Assembly: GCA_014871385.1 (NCBI GenBank)
Contig: CM026427.1
Span: 11,966,430-12,030,429 of the forward strand
Reading direction: 5' to 3'
Length of the DNA stretch: 64,000 nt
Origin: Ceratodon purpureus
Taxonomy: Eukaryota; Streptophyta; Bryopsida; Pseudoditrichales; Ditrichaceae
Below the pieces are notes generated by a model. That model did not search any database. It was not told where the DNA came from and was given only the letters and a program-made list of their open reading frames with translations. The translations under genes were made by a program, and so were the position numbers. The stretch's first letter is position 1. Every line of letters begins with the position of its first letter. Of this stretch, positions 1 through 10,050 are shown piece by piece.

Positions 1-325
1 CGGCATAATGCCTCGGTGCCGAGCACTCTTCCAAGGGGCCTTGACTTTGGTGACTGTTTGCTTTAATTTCAATGCATTTAGCTCCCTCTGAAGCAGCCGT
101 GAAGCCCCCGGCATAATGCCTCGGTGCCGAGCACTTCGCTATGGGGCCCTGTCCTTGGTGAATGCTTGCTTTGGTTTCAATGCATTTAGCGATCCTCGAA
201 GCAGCCGTGAAGCCCCCGGCATGATGCCTCGGTGCCGAGTACTCTTCTGAGGGGCCCTGTCTTTGGTCAATGTTTGGTTTTATGTCAATGCATTTAGCGC
301 CTCCTATGGCAGCCGTGAAGCCCCC
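1..325 (+). repeat. 108-bp minisatellite, array 1 (about 3 units)
   Basis: About three copies of a 108-bp unit run up to the first visible exon of the methylase-like gene. Each unit holds two adjacent palindromes, GGCATAATGCC and CTCGGTGCCGAG, and a pyrimidine-rich stretch beginning GCATTTAGCTCCCTCTGAAG. The array begins at the window edge and so probably extends further left. Confidence 0.9.
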
Positions 326-338
326 AGCATTTTCCCAG

Positions 339-3300
339 GAATGGTTATTAATTACGTTGCTGGGGTTGTACAGCACGAGATCAGCAGAGCAGCGGACGAG
401 GGGCTTCGTGCTTACCTGGAGAATGCCGAAGGCGATGTTGCTGAGAAGGATAAAGCTGCTGCTATGAAGCTCGCTGCAGCAAAGAAGACGGACAACCTCA
501 TGAAGAAAATGAACAAAGTTAGTTGCGGTGGCTAACCCGGAGCTGACACCGGGATTTTTGAAAGAGGTATCGTTACACTTCCTTCAAATCGCCTCTGCTG
601 ATAGTATACCAATCTCCGCGTTTAGAACTATCCTAATTATGCTATACTGATATTGCTGTCGGGACAGATTGAGCGGCACTACTCGCTGAGCGGCACGACG
701 GGCGTCGAGTTGAACCTTGAGAAGCTTCAACTCATAGCAACGGCGAAGGCATCTCCAGCCGCGAAAATAAGATGGCTCGAATTATTCAACTCCTCCGTAG
801 CCACAAGAGAGGCCCGATGCCTACCACCTAAACCATGCAACGAGCAAAGGCTAACCCACTGGCTGGCAAGGGCGTGCTACTGGGCTGCGGTGAGTCATTC
901 CTCTGTAATCTACCTTAAGCTAACCTGAATTTCAGATTTTCAGTTATTCTTTGCTATTTCCTACTCCAGCATATAACGCATGCCTGTTTCGGCTTTCAGC
1001 TGAGTGAGGAAGCATCCGCCTCTCTGGACGATATACTCCGGTCGGACCGAATTCCAATGAACATGAACGTGCCAACAGAGCCCATGAATTTGGAATCGTA
1101 TGTGGAGGATTGTAGAATGAAACTGTTTGACCATGCCTTCTTGTCGTATTTCAAAGGGACTGACGCTTTCACCAAGACAAACGACTTCAAGGAATACAAG
1201 GGGTCCGACTTAGTGGTTCGAAGAGTCCTTTTCAGGTATGTGTTTTGCTTCTGTCCACGGTTGGTTTCGACGGTTGCAGCGGCCTCTGAAGCAGCAATGA
1301 AGCATCTGGCATAATGCCTCGGTGCCAAGCACTCAACTTCGGGGCCTCTACTCATGCCTTTTTATGCTTTTATTTCAATGAGTTTGTAGCCCTCTGAAGG
1401 AGCCGTGAGGCACCTGGCGATATGCCTCACTGCCGAGCACTCCTGCAAGAGGCCCTGTCTTTGGTGATGTTTGCTTTAATTACAATGCTTTTCGCGCCAC
1501 CTGAAGCAGCCATGAAGCCCCCGGCATTATGCCTTGGTGCCGAGCACTTCCCGAAGGGGCCCTGTCTTTGGTGACTGTTTGCTTTAATTTCAAAGCATTT
1601 AGCTCCCTCTGAAGCAGCCGTGAAGCCCCCCGCATTATGCCTTGGTGCCGAGCACTTCCCGAAGGGACCCAAGCTTTGGTGATTGTTTGCTTTAATTTCA
1701 ATGCATATAACGCCACCTGAAGTAGCCATGAAGCACCTGGCATTATGCCTCGGTGCCGAGCACTTCCCGAGGGGGCTTTGTCTTTGGTGAATGTTTGCTT
1801 TAATTTCAATGCATTTAGCGCCCCTTGAAGTAGCCGTGAAGCCCCCGGCATTAAGCCTTGGTGCCGAGCACTTCCCGAGGGGGCCCTGTCTTTGGTGTCT
1901 GTTTGCTTTAATTTCAATGCATTTAGCGCCTTCTGAAGTAGCCATGAAGCACCTGCAATTATGCCTCGGTGCCGAGCACTTCCCGAGGGGGCCCTAGCTT
2001 TGGTGATTGTTTGCTTTAATTTCAATGCATATTGCGCCACCTGAAGTAGCCATGAAGCACCTAGCATTATGCCTCGGTGCCGAGCACTTCACTAAGGGGC
2101 CCTCTCTTTGATGAGTAGTTGCTTTTAATTTCAGGCAGTAAGCTCCATCTGAAGCAGCCGTGAAGCCTTCGGCATTAAGCCTCGGGGCCGAGCACTATTT
2201 TAAGGGGGCTTCTCATTGGTGATTGTTTGCTTTAATTTCAATGCATTCTTTTCCTGTGTTTAATATGCGTTGATTGATGTCCCTTTTGATCATATGCTTT
2301 GCAGGTATTTCAAGTACGAGCTTCTGGCCAAAGGGGCAATCTCGAAGGAAAATCTCCCTATTTTTCTCCAAGCTTGGGTAGATCGCTCGAGTCCGAGCTG
2401 TATGTTTTCTGCTGCTCAGCAACGCACTTGGACCACAGCGCACCTCATTGCAGGTGCTTGGTACTTAGATTGCCTCTCTAACTTCACACCGTCATTCGAA
2501 GTTGAGCTCAGGAAGTCACGAGACTCCGTAGGAGAATCTGGGGCTGAGATGCAAGACCTTCTGGGGATCGAAGACGAGGCCGAGAGGGCGAAGGCCTTAA
2601 AGCGCCGGGTTGAGGAGGATCGCAGGAAGGCACAGAAGGTCAAGGAGGCCGAGGAGAAGGCGCTTCAGAGGGAGGAGGAGAAGCAGCAGAAAGCCATGGA
2701 GAAGAGTTCGAAGAAAGGGAAGAAGAAAGTGAAGTCTCCCGGCGGGGAAGTTGGAATAAGTCCTATAAGCAATTCGGGCTCACAGGCACCTCCAAACTCG
2801 AGGGGCACAAAACGAACGGTGGACTCTACTTATGAAGAAGCACTGACTCAGGTCCCTAACATTAACGTAGGTGATGAGGAGGGGAGCAACAACCGCGAGG
2901 TCATCATCAATTCCTCACTAAAGGATGTCCTCGCGGGATCCTCTGATAACTTCACCCAAGCGTACCTCGACGTCAAGAGCTTCTTGCTTAAGGTACTTTC
3001 AAATAGCAATTAGTTATTTCTTGGATAATATTAGAGTGCACATGGAAATGATGGCAAGGGGTGCTACGTCGATGTACTCTGAAGAAATTCTGTTTTGAAC
3101 CCGGGAATCTGGACTCAGCTTTGACTTCGTATTGATGATTATATCGCTTGAAATTCTGCAGCAGTCCGAAGGGAGATCCCTGCGCTTCAGAGGCGAGCCG
3201 AAGGTGCATCCATTTGTGGATCTCATCATCGCAGACATTCCGGAGGGACTTCCGGTGCCAGGAATTTCCGATCCTCCCACATCAATTCCCTCCTGGAATG

Positions 3301-6300
3301 TTGACACCGATAACTGCTTGCAGCCCATTTTCGATTTTGCCGACAACCATTTGCAGGATGATGGGGCAGTCATATTATTCCACCCCTTTCGTGCCTCAAC
3401 AAAGGGTGAGATCTTCGGGTACTGCGATGCTTTTGAGTTCGAAGTTTGGAAAGAGTGGTGGGGGACCAATAAGCTTCACCTCACATCTCCCATCAATCCT
3501 TCACTAACTGTAAGTTCTCTTCCCGTAGCCTATGCGTCACCCCCCTAGAGTACTTTACATGATCATGGACTTTCTCATTTTGTTGCAACAATGTTATTTG
3601 CGGTCGAGAAGGTTTTACTCTAAGTTGGACATGTTCGACAGACAATGAAGTTCGGAATTCTACTTGCTGTGAGGAGCTTCAAGTCCGGAGGTCGGAAATC
3701 CCGGTTCTCCTTTCGCCAGGTGCCTGCTCTGGAGCGCCTTGGATACGATGTTGGTCGGGATGATGTCCTGCAGAATCACGTTTCCCGCGACAACCAGCTG
3801 ATGAACGCCTCAAGGCCCTGGCGCGGCCCTCGCGAGAAGTCCGTTCCCCTTTTACAGATGCTGATCGAGGCCACGACCGACCCTGGAGACGTGGTGCTTG
3901 ACTGCACGACTTCGACAGGTAAGCTATTATCTGCATTGTGGTATCGCCCTTTGCATTTAGCTCCCTCGGAAGCAGCCGTGAAGCCCCCGGCACTATGCCT
4001 CGGTGCCAAGCACTCTTCTAGGGGGCCTTGTCTTTGGTGAATGTTAATTTTTACTTCACTGCATTTGGGTCCCTCTGAAGCAGCCGAGAAGCACCTGGCA
4101 TTATGCCTCTGTGCCGACCACTTCTCTTAGAGGCCCTGGCTTTGCTGTATGTTAATTTTTATTTCAATGCATTTCGCTCCCTCTGAGGCAGCCGTGAAGC
4201 CCCCGGCATTATGCCTCGGTGCCGAGCACTCTTCTAAGGGGCCTTGTCTTTGCTGTATGTTAATTTTTATTTCAATGCATTTAGCTCCCTCTGAGGCAGC
4301 CGTGAAGCCCCCGGCATTATGCCTCGGTGCCGAGCACTCTTCTAAGGGGCCTTGTCTTTGGTGAATGTTAATTTTTACTTCATTGCATTTAGCTCCCTCT
4401 GAAGCAGCCGAGAAGCACCTGGCATTATGCCTCTGTGCCGAGCACTTCTCTTAGAGGCCTTGGCTTTGCTGTATGTTAGTTTTTATTTCAATGCATTTCG
4501 CTCCCTCTGAGGCAGCCGTGAAGCCCCCGGCATTATGCCTCGGTGCCGAGCACTCTTCTAAGGGGCCTTATCTTTGGTGAATGTTAATTTTTACTTCATT
4601 GCATTTAGCTCCCTCTGAAGCAGCCGAGAAGCACCTGGCGTTATGCCTCGGTGCCGAGCACTCTTCTAAGGGGCCTTGTCTTTGCTGTATGTTAATTTGT
4701 ATTTCAATGCATTTAGCTCCCTCTGAGGCAGCCGTGAAGCCCCCGGCATTATGCCTCGGTGCTGAGCACTCTTCTAAGGGGCCTTATCTTTGGTGAATGT
4801 TAATTTTTACTTCATTGCATTTAGCTCTCTCTGAAGCAGCCGAGAAGCACCTGGCATTATGCCTCTGTGCCGAGCACTTCTCTTAGAGGCCTTGGCTTTG
4901 CTGTATGTTAATTTTTATTTCAATGCATTTCGCTCCCTCTGAGGCAGCCGTGAAGCCCCCGGCATTATGCCTCGGTGCCGAGCACTCTTCTAAGGGGCCT
5001 TATCTTTGGTGAATGTTAATTTTTACTTCATTGCATTTAGCTCCCTCTGAAGCAGCCGAGAAGCACCTGGCGTTATGCCTCGGTGCCGAGCAGTCTTCTA
5101 AGGGGCCTTGTCTTTGCTGTATGTTAATTTGTATTTCAATGCATTTAGCTCCCTCTGAGGCAGCCGTGAAGCCCCCGGCATTATGCCTCGGTGCCGAGCA
5201 CTCTTCTAAGGGTCCTTGTCTTTGCTGTATGTTAATTTTTATTTCAATGCATTTAGCTCCCTCTGAGGCAGCCATGAAGCCCCCGGCATTATGCCTCGGT
5301 GCCGAGCACTCTTCTAAGGGGCCTTGTCTATGGTGACTGTTCGCTTTCATTTCAATGCATTTAGCTCCCTCTGAGGCAGCCGTGAAGCCCCCGGCATTAT
5401 GCCTCGGTGCCGAGCACTCTTCTAAGGGGCCTTGTCTTTGGTGAATGTTAATTTTTACTTCATTGCATTTAGGTCCTTCTGAAGCATCCGTGAAGGACCG
5501 GGCATAATGCCTCGGTGCCGAGCACTCTTCCAAGGGGCCTTGACTTTGGTGACTGTTTGCTTTTACTTCATTGCATTTAGCTCCCTCTGAAGCAGCCAAG
5601 AAGCACCTGGCATAATGCCTCGGTGCGAGGCACTCCTCTTAAAGGGCCCTGACCTTGGTCAATGTTTGCTTTAATTTCTATGCCTTTAGCGCCACCTGAA
5701 GTAGCGATGAAGCACCTGGCACAGTGCCTCGGTGCCGAGCACTCCTGTCAGGGGCCCTGTCTTTGGTGAATGTTTGCTTCTATTACATTGCATTTGGCCC
5801 TATCTGAAGCAGTCTTGAAGCACCTGTAAGAAAGCGTCGGTGCGGAGTATTGATGACCTTGCACTCTTTCTCAGGTTCGTCAATTCACGCTTGCCGACAT
5901 GCTGATCGGCATATTGTTGCATTGGAGGCCGACAACGACATCTTTGCAGCTGTATTGAAACCTCTTATTCGATCTACAGCTGCCCCGAATGTCGCTACCG
6001 GAAGACTGGTCACTAGTGAGGATCCCGATGGAGAAGTGACTGTGACAAAGGTTGCGAAGAGATCCCGGTTTACTACGTGAGTTTAGAAACTTGTTTATTA
6101 ATGTTACATACTCTTTATAATATGATTTGCTATGGACCGGATTTATGAAAAATGTGCCATTTATATTTGCAGATGCGGCATTATGAGTACTTCAATGAGT
6201 CTTCCTTTTTTTTGTCATCCCCACTTTTACCCAAGCCCCCCAAAATCATGGCATCTCCCCAGTTATGCGAACGATGCAGCTATTCAACTAGCTCGTGGCA

Positions 6301-6500
6301 ACCACCGTACCTTTCAGTCCAGAAACCCCCCCAGTAGGACTCTGGAATTTATCGATAGCGAAGCTGTGGAGTCTGACGGTGAGGCTCCTTCCGAGGCCTT
6401 CAGTAGTCCATCTAGTGTGACCACCTCATCATCCGAACTGACAGACTCTAGCGTCACTCTGTTCAGTACAGATCCTAGCGACTCCAATCATGTAGTATAG
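339..6500 (+). CDS. DNA-methylase-like protein (N4/N6 beta-class fold), 5' end probably outside the window
   Basis: Eight exons can be chained: 339-517, 668-889, 1000-1235, 2305-2992, 3165-3509, 3642-3918, 5875-6076 and 6173-6500 (stop TAG). All junctions are GT-AG and every phase agrees, giving 824 residues from the ATG at 341; exon 1 may continue an upstream exon, since the window starts inside a repeat-filled intron. A K/E-rich, probably coiled-coil stretch lies at about residues 300-360. Exons 5-7 resemble N-4/N-6 site-specific DNA methylases in beta order. A motif IV-like strand comes first (DLIIADIPEG, about residue 465). Next come target-recognition-like sequence and a motif I-like loop (GDVVLDCTTSTG, about 640), and then a strand ending in an acidic residue (HIVALEADND). 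The usual (D/S)PP(Y/W) catalytic motif and FxGxG loop are both altered, so catalysis is doubtful although the frame is open. The Ser/Thr-rich C-terminus is not recognised. Substrate is unknown. Confidence 0.72.
1262..2255 (+). repeat. 108-bp minisatellite, array 2 (about 9 units)
   Basis: Around nine diverged 108-bp units fill nearly all of the intron between the exons ending at 1235 and starting at 2305. Units differ by scattered substitutions and small length changes. The paired palindromes are kept in most copies. Confidence 0.92.
3945..5835 (+). repeat. 108-bp minisatellite, array 3 with 432-bp higher-order period
   Basis: About 17-18 units of 108 bp fill the intron between exons ending at 3918 and starting at 5875. 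Variant units recur every four units: near-identical blocks begin at about 4149, 4581 and 5013, a 432-bp step. This shows local amplification of a four-unit block. Because 108 is divisible by three and stops are rare, long open frames occur in both directions (for example 5000-5599 on the minus strand). I regard these as by-products of the repeat. Confidence 0.93.
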
Positions 6501-7090
6501 GACCCTTAGTCGCGTGATTAGCTTTGTCTTCAGGTAATCCATATCGTATTTGTATTTGCTTCCCATTATCACTTTTCGATTACTCAGAACTCGCAATAAA
6601 TATATTTATAGTAAGGGACGGCTCATATGCAACGTTGCTGCTAAGGGCCCTAGCACATGGCAAACTACACGATAAAATTAGCACATGATAACAATACAAA
6701 CGCATGAGTCTTGAACACCGAGGGATTATGCCGAGTGCTTCACGCTTGCTTCAATGGACTGTATTACTAACAACTAAAATACATTCGTTCACCAGACTGG
6801 TAGCCCCCAGGAAGAGTACCCGGCACCGAGGCATTATGGCAAGTGCTTCTGGTTGCATCGGAGGGAGCTACAAACATCGAAAATGAAATATGCGTTGACC
6901 ACAGTAAGAGCCCCTTGATAGAGAGGTTGTCACCGTAGGGGTAGACGATGCGATTCACACCGAAAATAAAAACACATTTTATTTACATCCTTGGTAATAC
7001 TTCAGAAACGTACACATATCCTCCAAGATCAACATGACCATCTTCGATTCTAAACAGTTCAACCACTCAACAGTCCTTGCGGAAGTGAGC
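6501..7090. other. Intergenic region with degenerate inverted minisatellite units
   Basis: No gene is seen. At about 6705-6760 and 6820-6880 there are degenerate pieces of the 108-bp unit in minus orientation (accgag, ggattatgcc, then gcttca), opposite to the arrays inside the upstream gene. The rest is ordinary low-complexity intergenic sequence. Confidence 0.6.
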
Positions 7091-7744
7091 CTAACCTAGA
7101 TTTACGAGGGTCAATCCTGAGTATTGCGATAAAGCCCCTGTGATTGAGTTAGTGGATTCCCAGGACAAACCCGCTCTGCTCCAATTTGTCACTGTTCTAG
7201 TGGAGTTGTTAGGTCCAATGAGGGAGTCTACAACTGAGAAGACCATAAGGTTTGCGTAGTCATCGTGGAGGTACTTTTCTTTCCAGAAATCTGCACGCAA
7301 GAATGTCGGACCAGAAGGCATACTCGGCTGCGTAAATGCCAGGACAATAGTATTCTGGTCGGGGACGGTTCCTCCGCGTCCAAGACCAATCACTTGTGCC
7401 GGTCCGGGGTCTTGTGCCTCCGGAATAAGTATTCCTCCGGTCATCGCCCCCTTGAATCCAAGCCCGTACTCCCAAACCATAAGCATCATGCACTTCATGT
7501 TCCGAGGGAGATCACTTCTACGATCACTATCTAAAGCATAAAGAACCGACGCCGGGAAGATCTTCAGCAGCCATGCCTTATGATACTGATTCCACTGTTC
7601 CGGAGACTTGTATGGGTAGTACCGGATGATGGAATTCGCCTGCCTTCTACGTATAACTATATCTCCAACTTGCGGTTCCAGCATTGTCCCAAGGTTGAGC
7701 AAGAATTGTGATTCAGAGTGGAGGCTAAACATGAGAGGAGACAT
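7091..7744 (-). CDS. Orphan ORF, 217 aa, function unknown
   Basis: An uninterrupted 217-codon frame runs from ATG at 7744 to the stop at 7091-7093. The composition is protein-like, with mixed hydrophobic and polar residues and no repeats. I see no signal peptide, membrane helix or motif I can name. A Trp/Tyr-rich part lies near residues 35-60 (YKSPEQWNQYHKAW) and an acidic segment (DFWKEKYLHDDYANL) near 150. It may be a single-exon gene or one exon of a longer one; no convincing acceptor stands just upstream of the ATG. It sits between inverted copies of the 108-bp minisatellite, next to the methylase-like gene and in the opposite direction. Coding status rests only on frame length and composition. 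Confidence 0.45.
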   Translation of the reverse strand: MSPLMFSLHSESQFLLNLGTMLEPQVGDIVIRRRQANSIIRYYPYKSPEQWNQYHKAWLLKIFPASVLYALDSDRRSDLPRNMKCMMLMVWEYGLGFKGAMTGGILIPEAQDPGPAQVIGLGRGGTVPDQNTIVLAFTQPSMPSGPTFLRADFWKEKYLHDDYANLMVFSVVDSLIGPNNSTRTVTNWSRAGLSWESTNSITGALSQYSGLTLVNLG

Positions 7745-8690
7745 AGTTAGGAGGCAGAAAATGATGATATACTATCCGCCTTAGAATGAAATCAGCATTC
7801 AGGTGTTTTGAGACAAGCGTGTTCTTCTTGCACCTGATATATGATGCAGTCTACCGTCAATCTCACGCCAAGGCAGCCCCGATATCCCCTTGATATTCAG
7901 GATTGTCTGTCCAGGTTTGTAACCGTAGATCCGCGTTTCTTAATGGTACACAGCCTCCGAGTCTAGTCTCCGGCGGGCAAATTCTAAATGGTCCGCTGCA
8001 TTATTCGATATAGTGTTAAGAACACATGATATGGCGCCGGCGCCATCACGGCCCAATTTACTTTCACACGAAAATGTCAGCTCTTGATACTCCAGCACGG
8101 AACAGTACAGTTCAGGTGGCCTTTATTAGGGACGAATCCGAAATTCTGTATGAGGCTCGACAAGAGTGCGGGCATTAAGAACGGACCCCATGAACAAAGT
8201 ATGAATGGCGCAGCAACGCATTAGAATTGACTAATATGGTTAGTGAACGAACGATGGAAAAATGGAAACGACCCAATCTTAACAGTTTTATTTTCCCCAT
8301 TTTTATTTAGGATTGTAATTGAATAGTTAATGCAAGACCTATGACCTCAAATACCACAGACTAGGCTGATGCGTTCAAATAATAAATTGAATTCGGGAGA
8401 CTCAGAAAATCTTGAATAGAATTACCAATCCACTGCATTTACATGATCTTCTAATTCAAATCCAATTTAATAATGATACAAGTATCTAAGATCTATTACT
8501 GATCTTCAATGAATCCTCGCCCTTTTTTCTGTGGTTAGAATTTATATTCGTAATAGATATTTCACCAGATACATACAACCACGGCATACACGGCATACAG
8601 TGTCATGATACATCTCACATACACTCACATGCTACACAGCACGTAGACCCGAAGGATGCATATGACATACGCACACATCAGCCACATCAC
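7745..8690. other. Intergenic, no gene seen
   Basis: AT-rich sequence with no supported ORF. A small cluster of CATACA/CACATAC-type simple sequence lies around 8575-8690. Confidence 0.5.
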
Positions 8691-8699
8691 ATGGACTCA

Positions 8700-8850
8700 A
8701 ACGATGCACCAAGGCATCATGCCTGGTGCTTCACGGCTGCTTCAGAGGGCGCTAAATGCATTGTAATAAAAGCAAATGGTCACCAAAGAGAGGGCTCTGG
8801 TTCGAACCCGGAGAGCCCTCAGCAGGGGTCCTCGGCACCGAGGCATTATG
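8700..8850 (-). repeat. 108-bp minisatellite unit, inverted, with a strong hairpin
   Basis: One to one and a half units in minus orientation relative to the arrays at 1-5835. At 8791-8819 AGGGCTCT is followed by the self-complementary GGTTCGAACC, then CGG and AGAGCCCT, forming a nearly perfect hairpin. The core resembles a tRNA T-arm/B-box, but no other tRNA parts are visible. Confidence 0.7.
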
Positions 8851-9815
8851 CGAATTCAAAGTAAATACCTGCAGTTGCTCGCAGTCTTTTGACCTCTCTT
8901 TTCACCTAGACCGTACACATTTTTAGATTTATAAATACTTTATAATATGAGGATTACCCTTAACCAACCCATTTGTTGCGAAAATGGAAGTTCAGAAACT
9001 ATTGTTCATAGAAACTGTGGTTCTTACAGAGGTCTCTTTCTAGAGACTTATCGCTTATGAATTCATAAATCAAGAGTCTAATTTAAATCTTATTTATCCT
9101 TTATTCCTCTTGTTTGGCCATGACATACACTCAGATGATACACATCACGTCCATCCACCCTAAACCAGATTACCTACCTTCAAGTATGTTACATTTTAAC
9201 TGAAGTCACATAATCATTTAATATGTCATATTATTTTCTTTCTTTCATGTCTTATTCTCTTTCCCCTTTGTCGTAAATGTTTTTAAACTTATTCTATTTC
9301 TTTCTGAAATTGTTTTTCTCTTCATGATTATTTGATTTTTATTTTAATTCCCTTTCTTTTTTATTTTAAATGGTATACGACTCATTTGTTTTTTTTTTTT
9401 TGGGAGACAGAACCCACTAAGTCATATCCTAAATTTGAATCACAGAATCTCCACTCTCACAGGCCTGCTCTATAATTTAAGTTTGTTCTTTAAGATGAAG
9501 TTGCTTAATTATATCCATGCAGCCTTGACATGAAGGAATCTTATTTGCAACCGCAGTAATTTTAATTTTTGTTTTAACCCATGCAGTCACACTAATTAAC
9601 GCAACCACACTAATATTTGCTTGAAGTAATCAGCACTTACCCTGCTGTCGAGGCCGCAGCACTTCAAACTGTTGAGAGCAAATTATTAACCACATTATTA
9701 ACTCGCAAACCGCTTTATTAACTCGCAAACCACATTATTAACTCGCAACCCAAACCACATTATCCCGTAAGCATTGGCCTAACCGGACTTTACTTCGATA
9801 TAACCAAACCTGCAA
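8840..9815 (+). repeat. Tandem segmental duplication, copy A
   Basis: About 976 bp beginning in minisatellite (aggcattatgcgaattc) and ending at the shared block near aaccaaacctgc. It is nearly identical to 10051-11035 and offset by about 1211 bp. No coding potential is evident. Small local duplications (attaactcgcaaaccacatt) distinguish copy A. Confidence 0.9.
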
Positions 9816-9827
9816 CAGACTTCTAAG

Positions 9828-10050
9828 AGAAGTGCTCCGCACCGAGGCAAATGCCGGGGGCTTCAAGGCTGCTTCAGAGGGAGCTAAATGCATTAAAATT
9901 AAAGCAAGTATTCACCAAAGACAGGGCCCCTTACTGAAGTGCTCGGCACCGAGGCATAATGCCGGGGGCTTCACGGCTGCTTCAGAGGGAACTAAATGCA
10001 TTGAAATATAAGCAAACAGTCACCAAAGAGAGGACTCTGGTTCGAACCCG
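9828..10050 (-). repeat. 108-bp minisatellite units (about 2) between the duplicated blocks
   Basis: Two inverted units separate copies A and B. The second ends in the same ggttcgaacccgga core seen at 8799 but lacks the outer hairpin arm. This suggests recombination or deletion at this point. Confidence 0.8.

Noticed and set aside
5000-5599. 199-codon minus-strand ORF with 36-residue repeats
   Set aside because: It lies in an intron of the methylase-like gene, antisense, and consists only of 108-bp minisatellite units whose length keeps any frame open.
8791-8819. tRNA gene
   Set aside because: Only a T-arm/B-box-like hairpin is present. There is no acceptor stem, D-arm, anticodon arm or A-box at the right distance.
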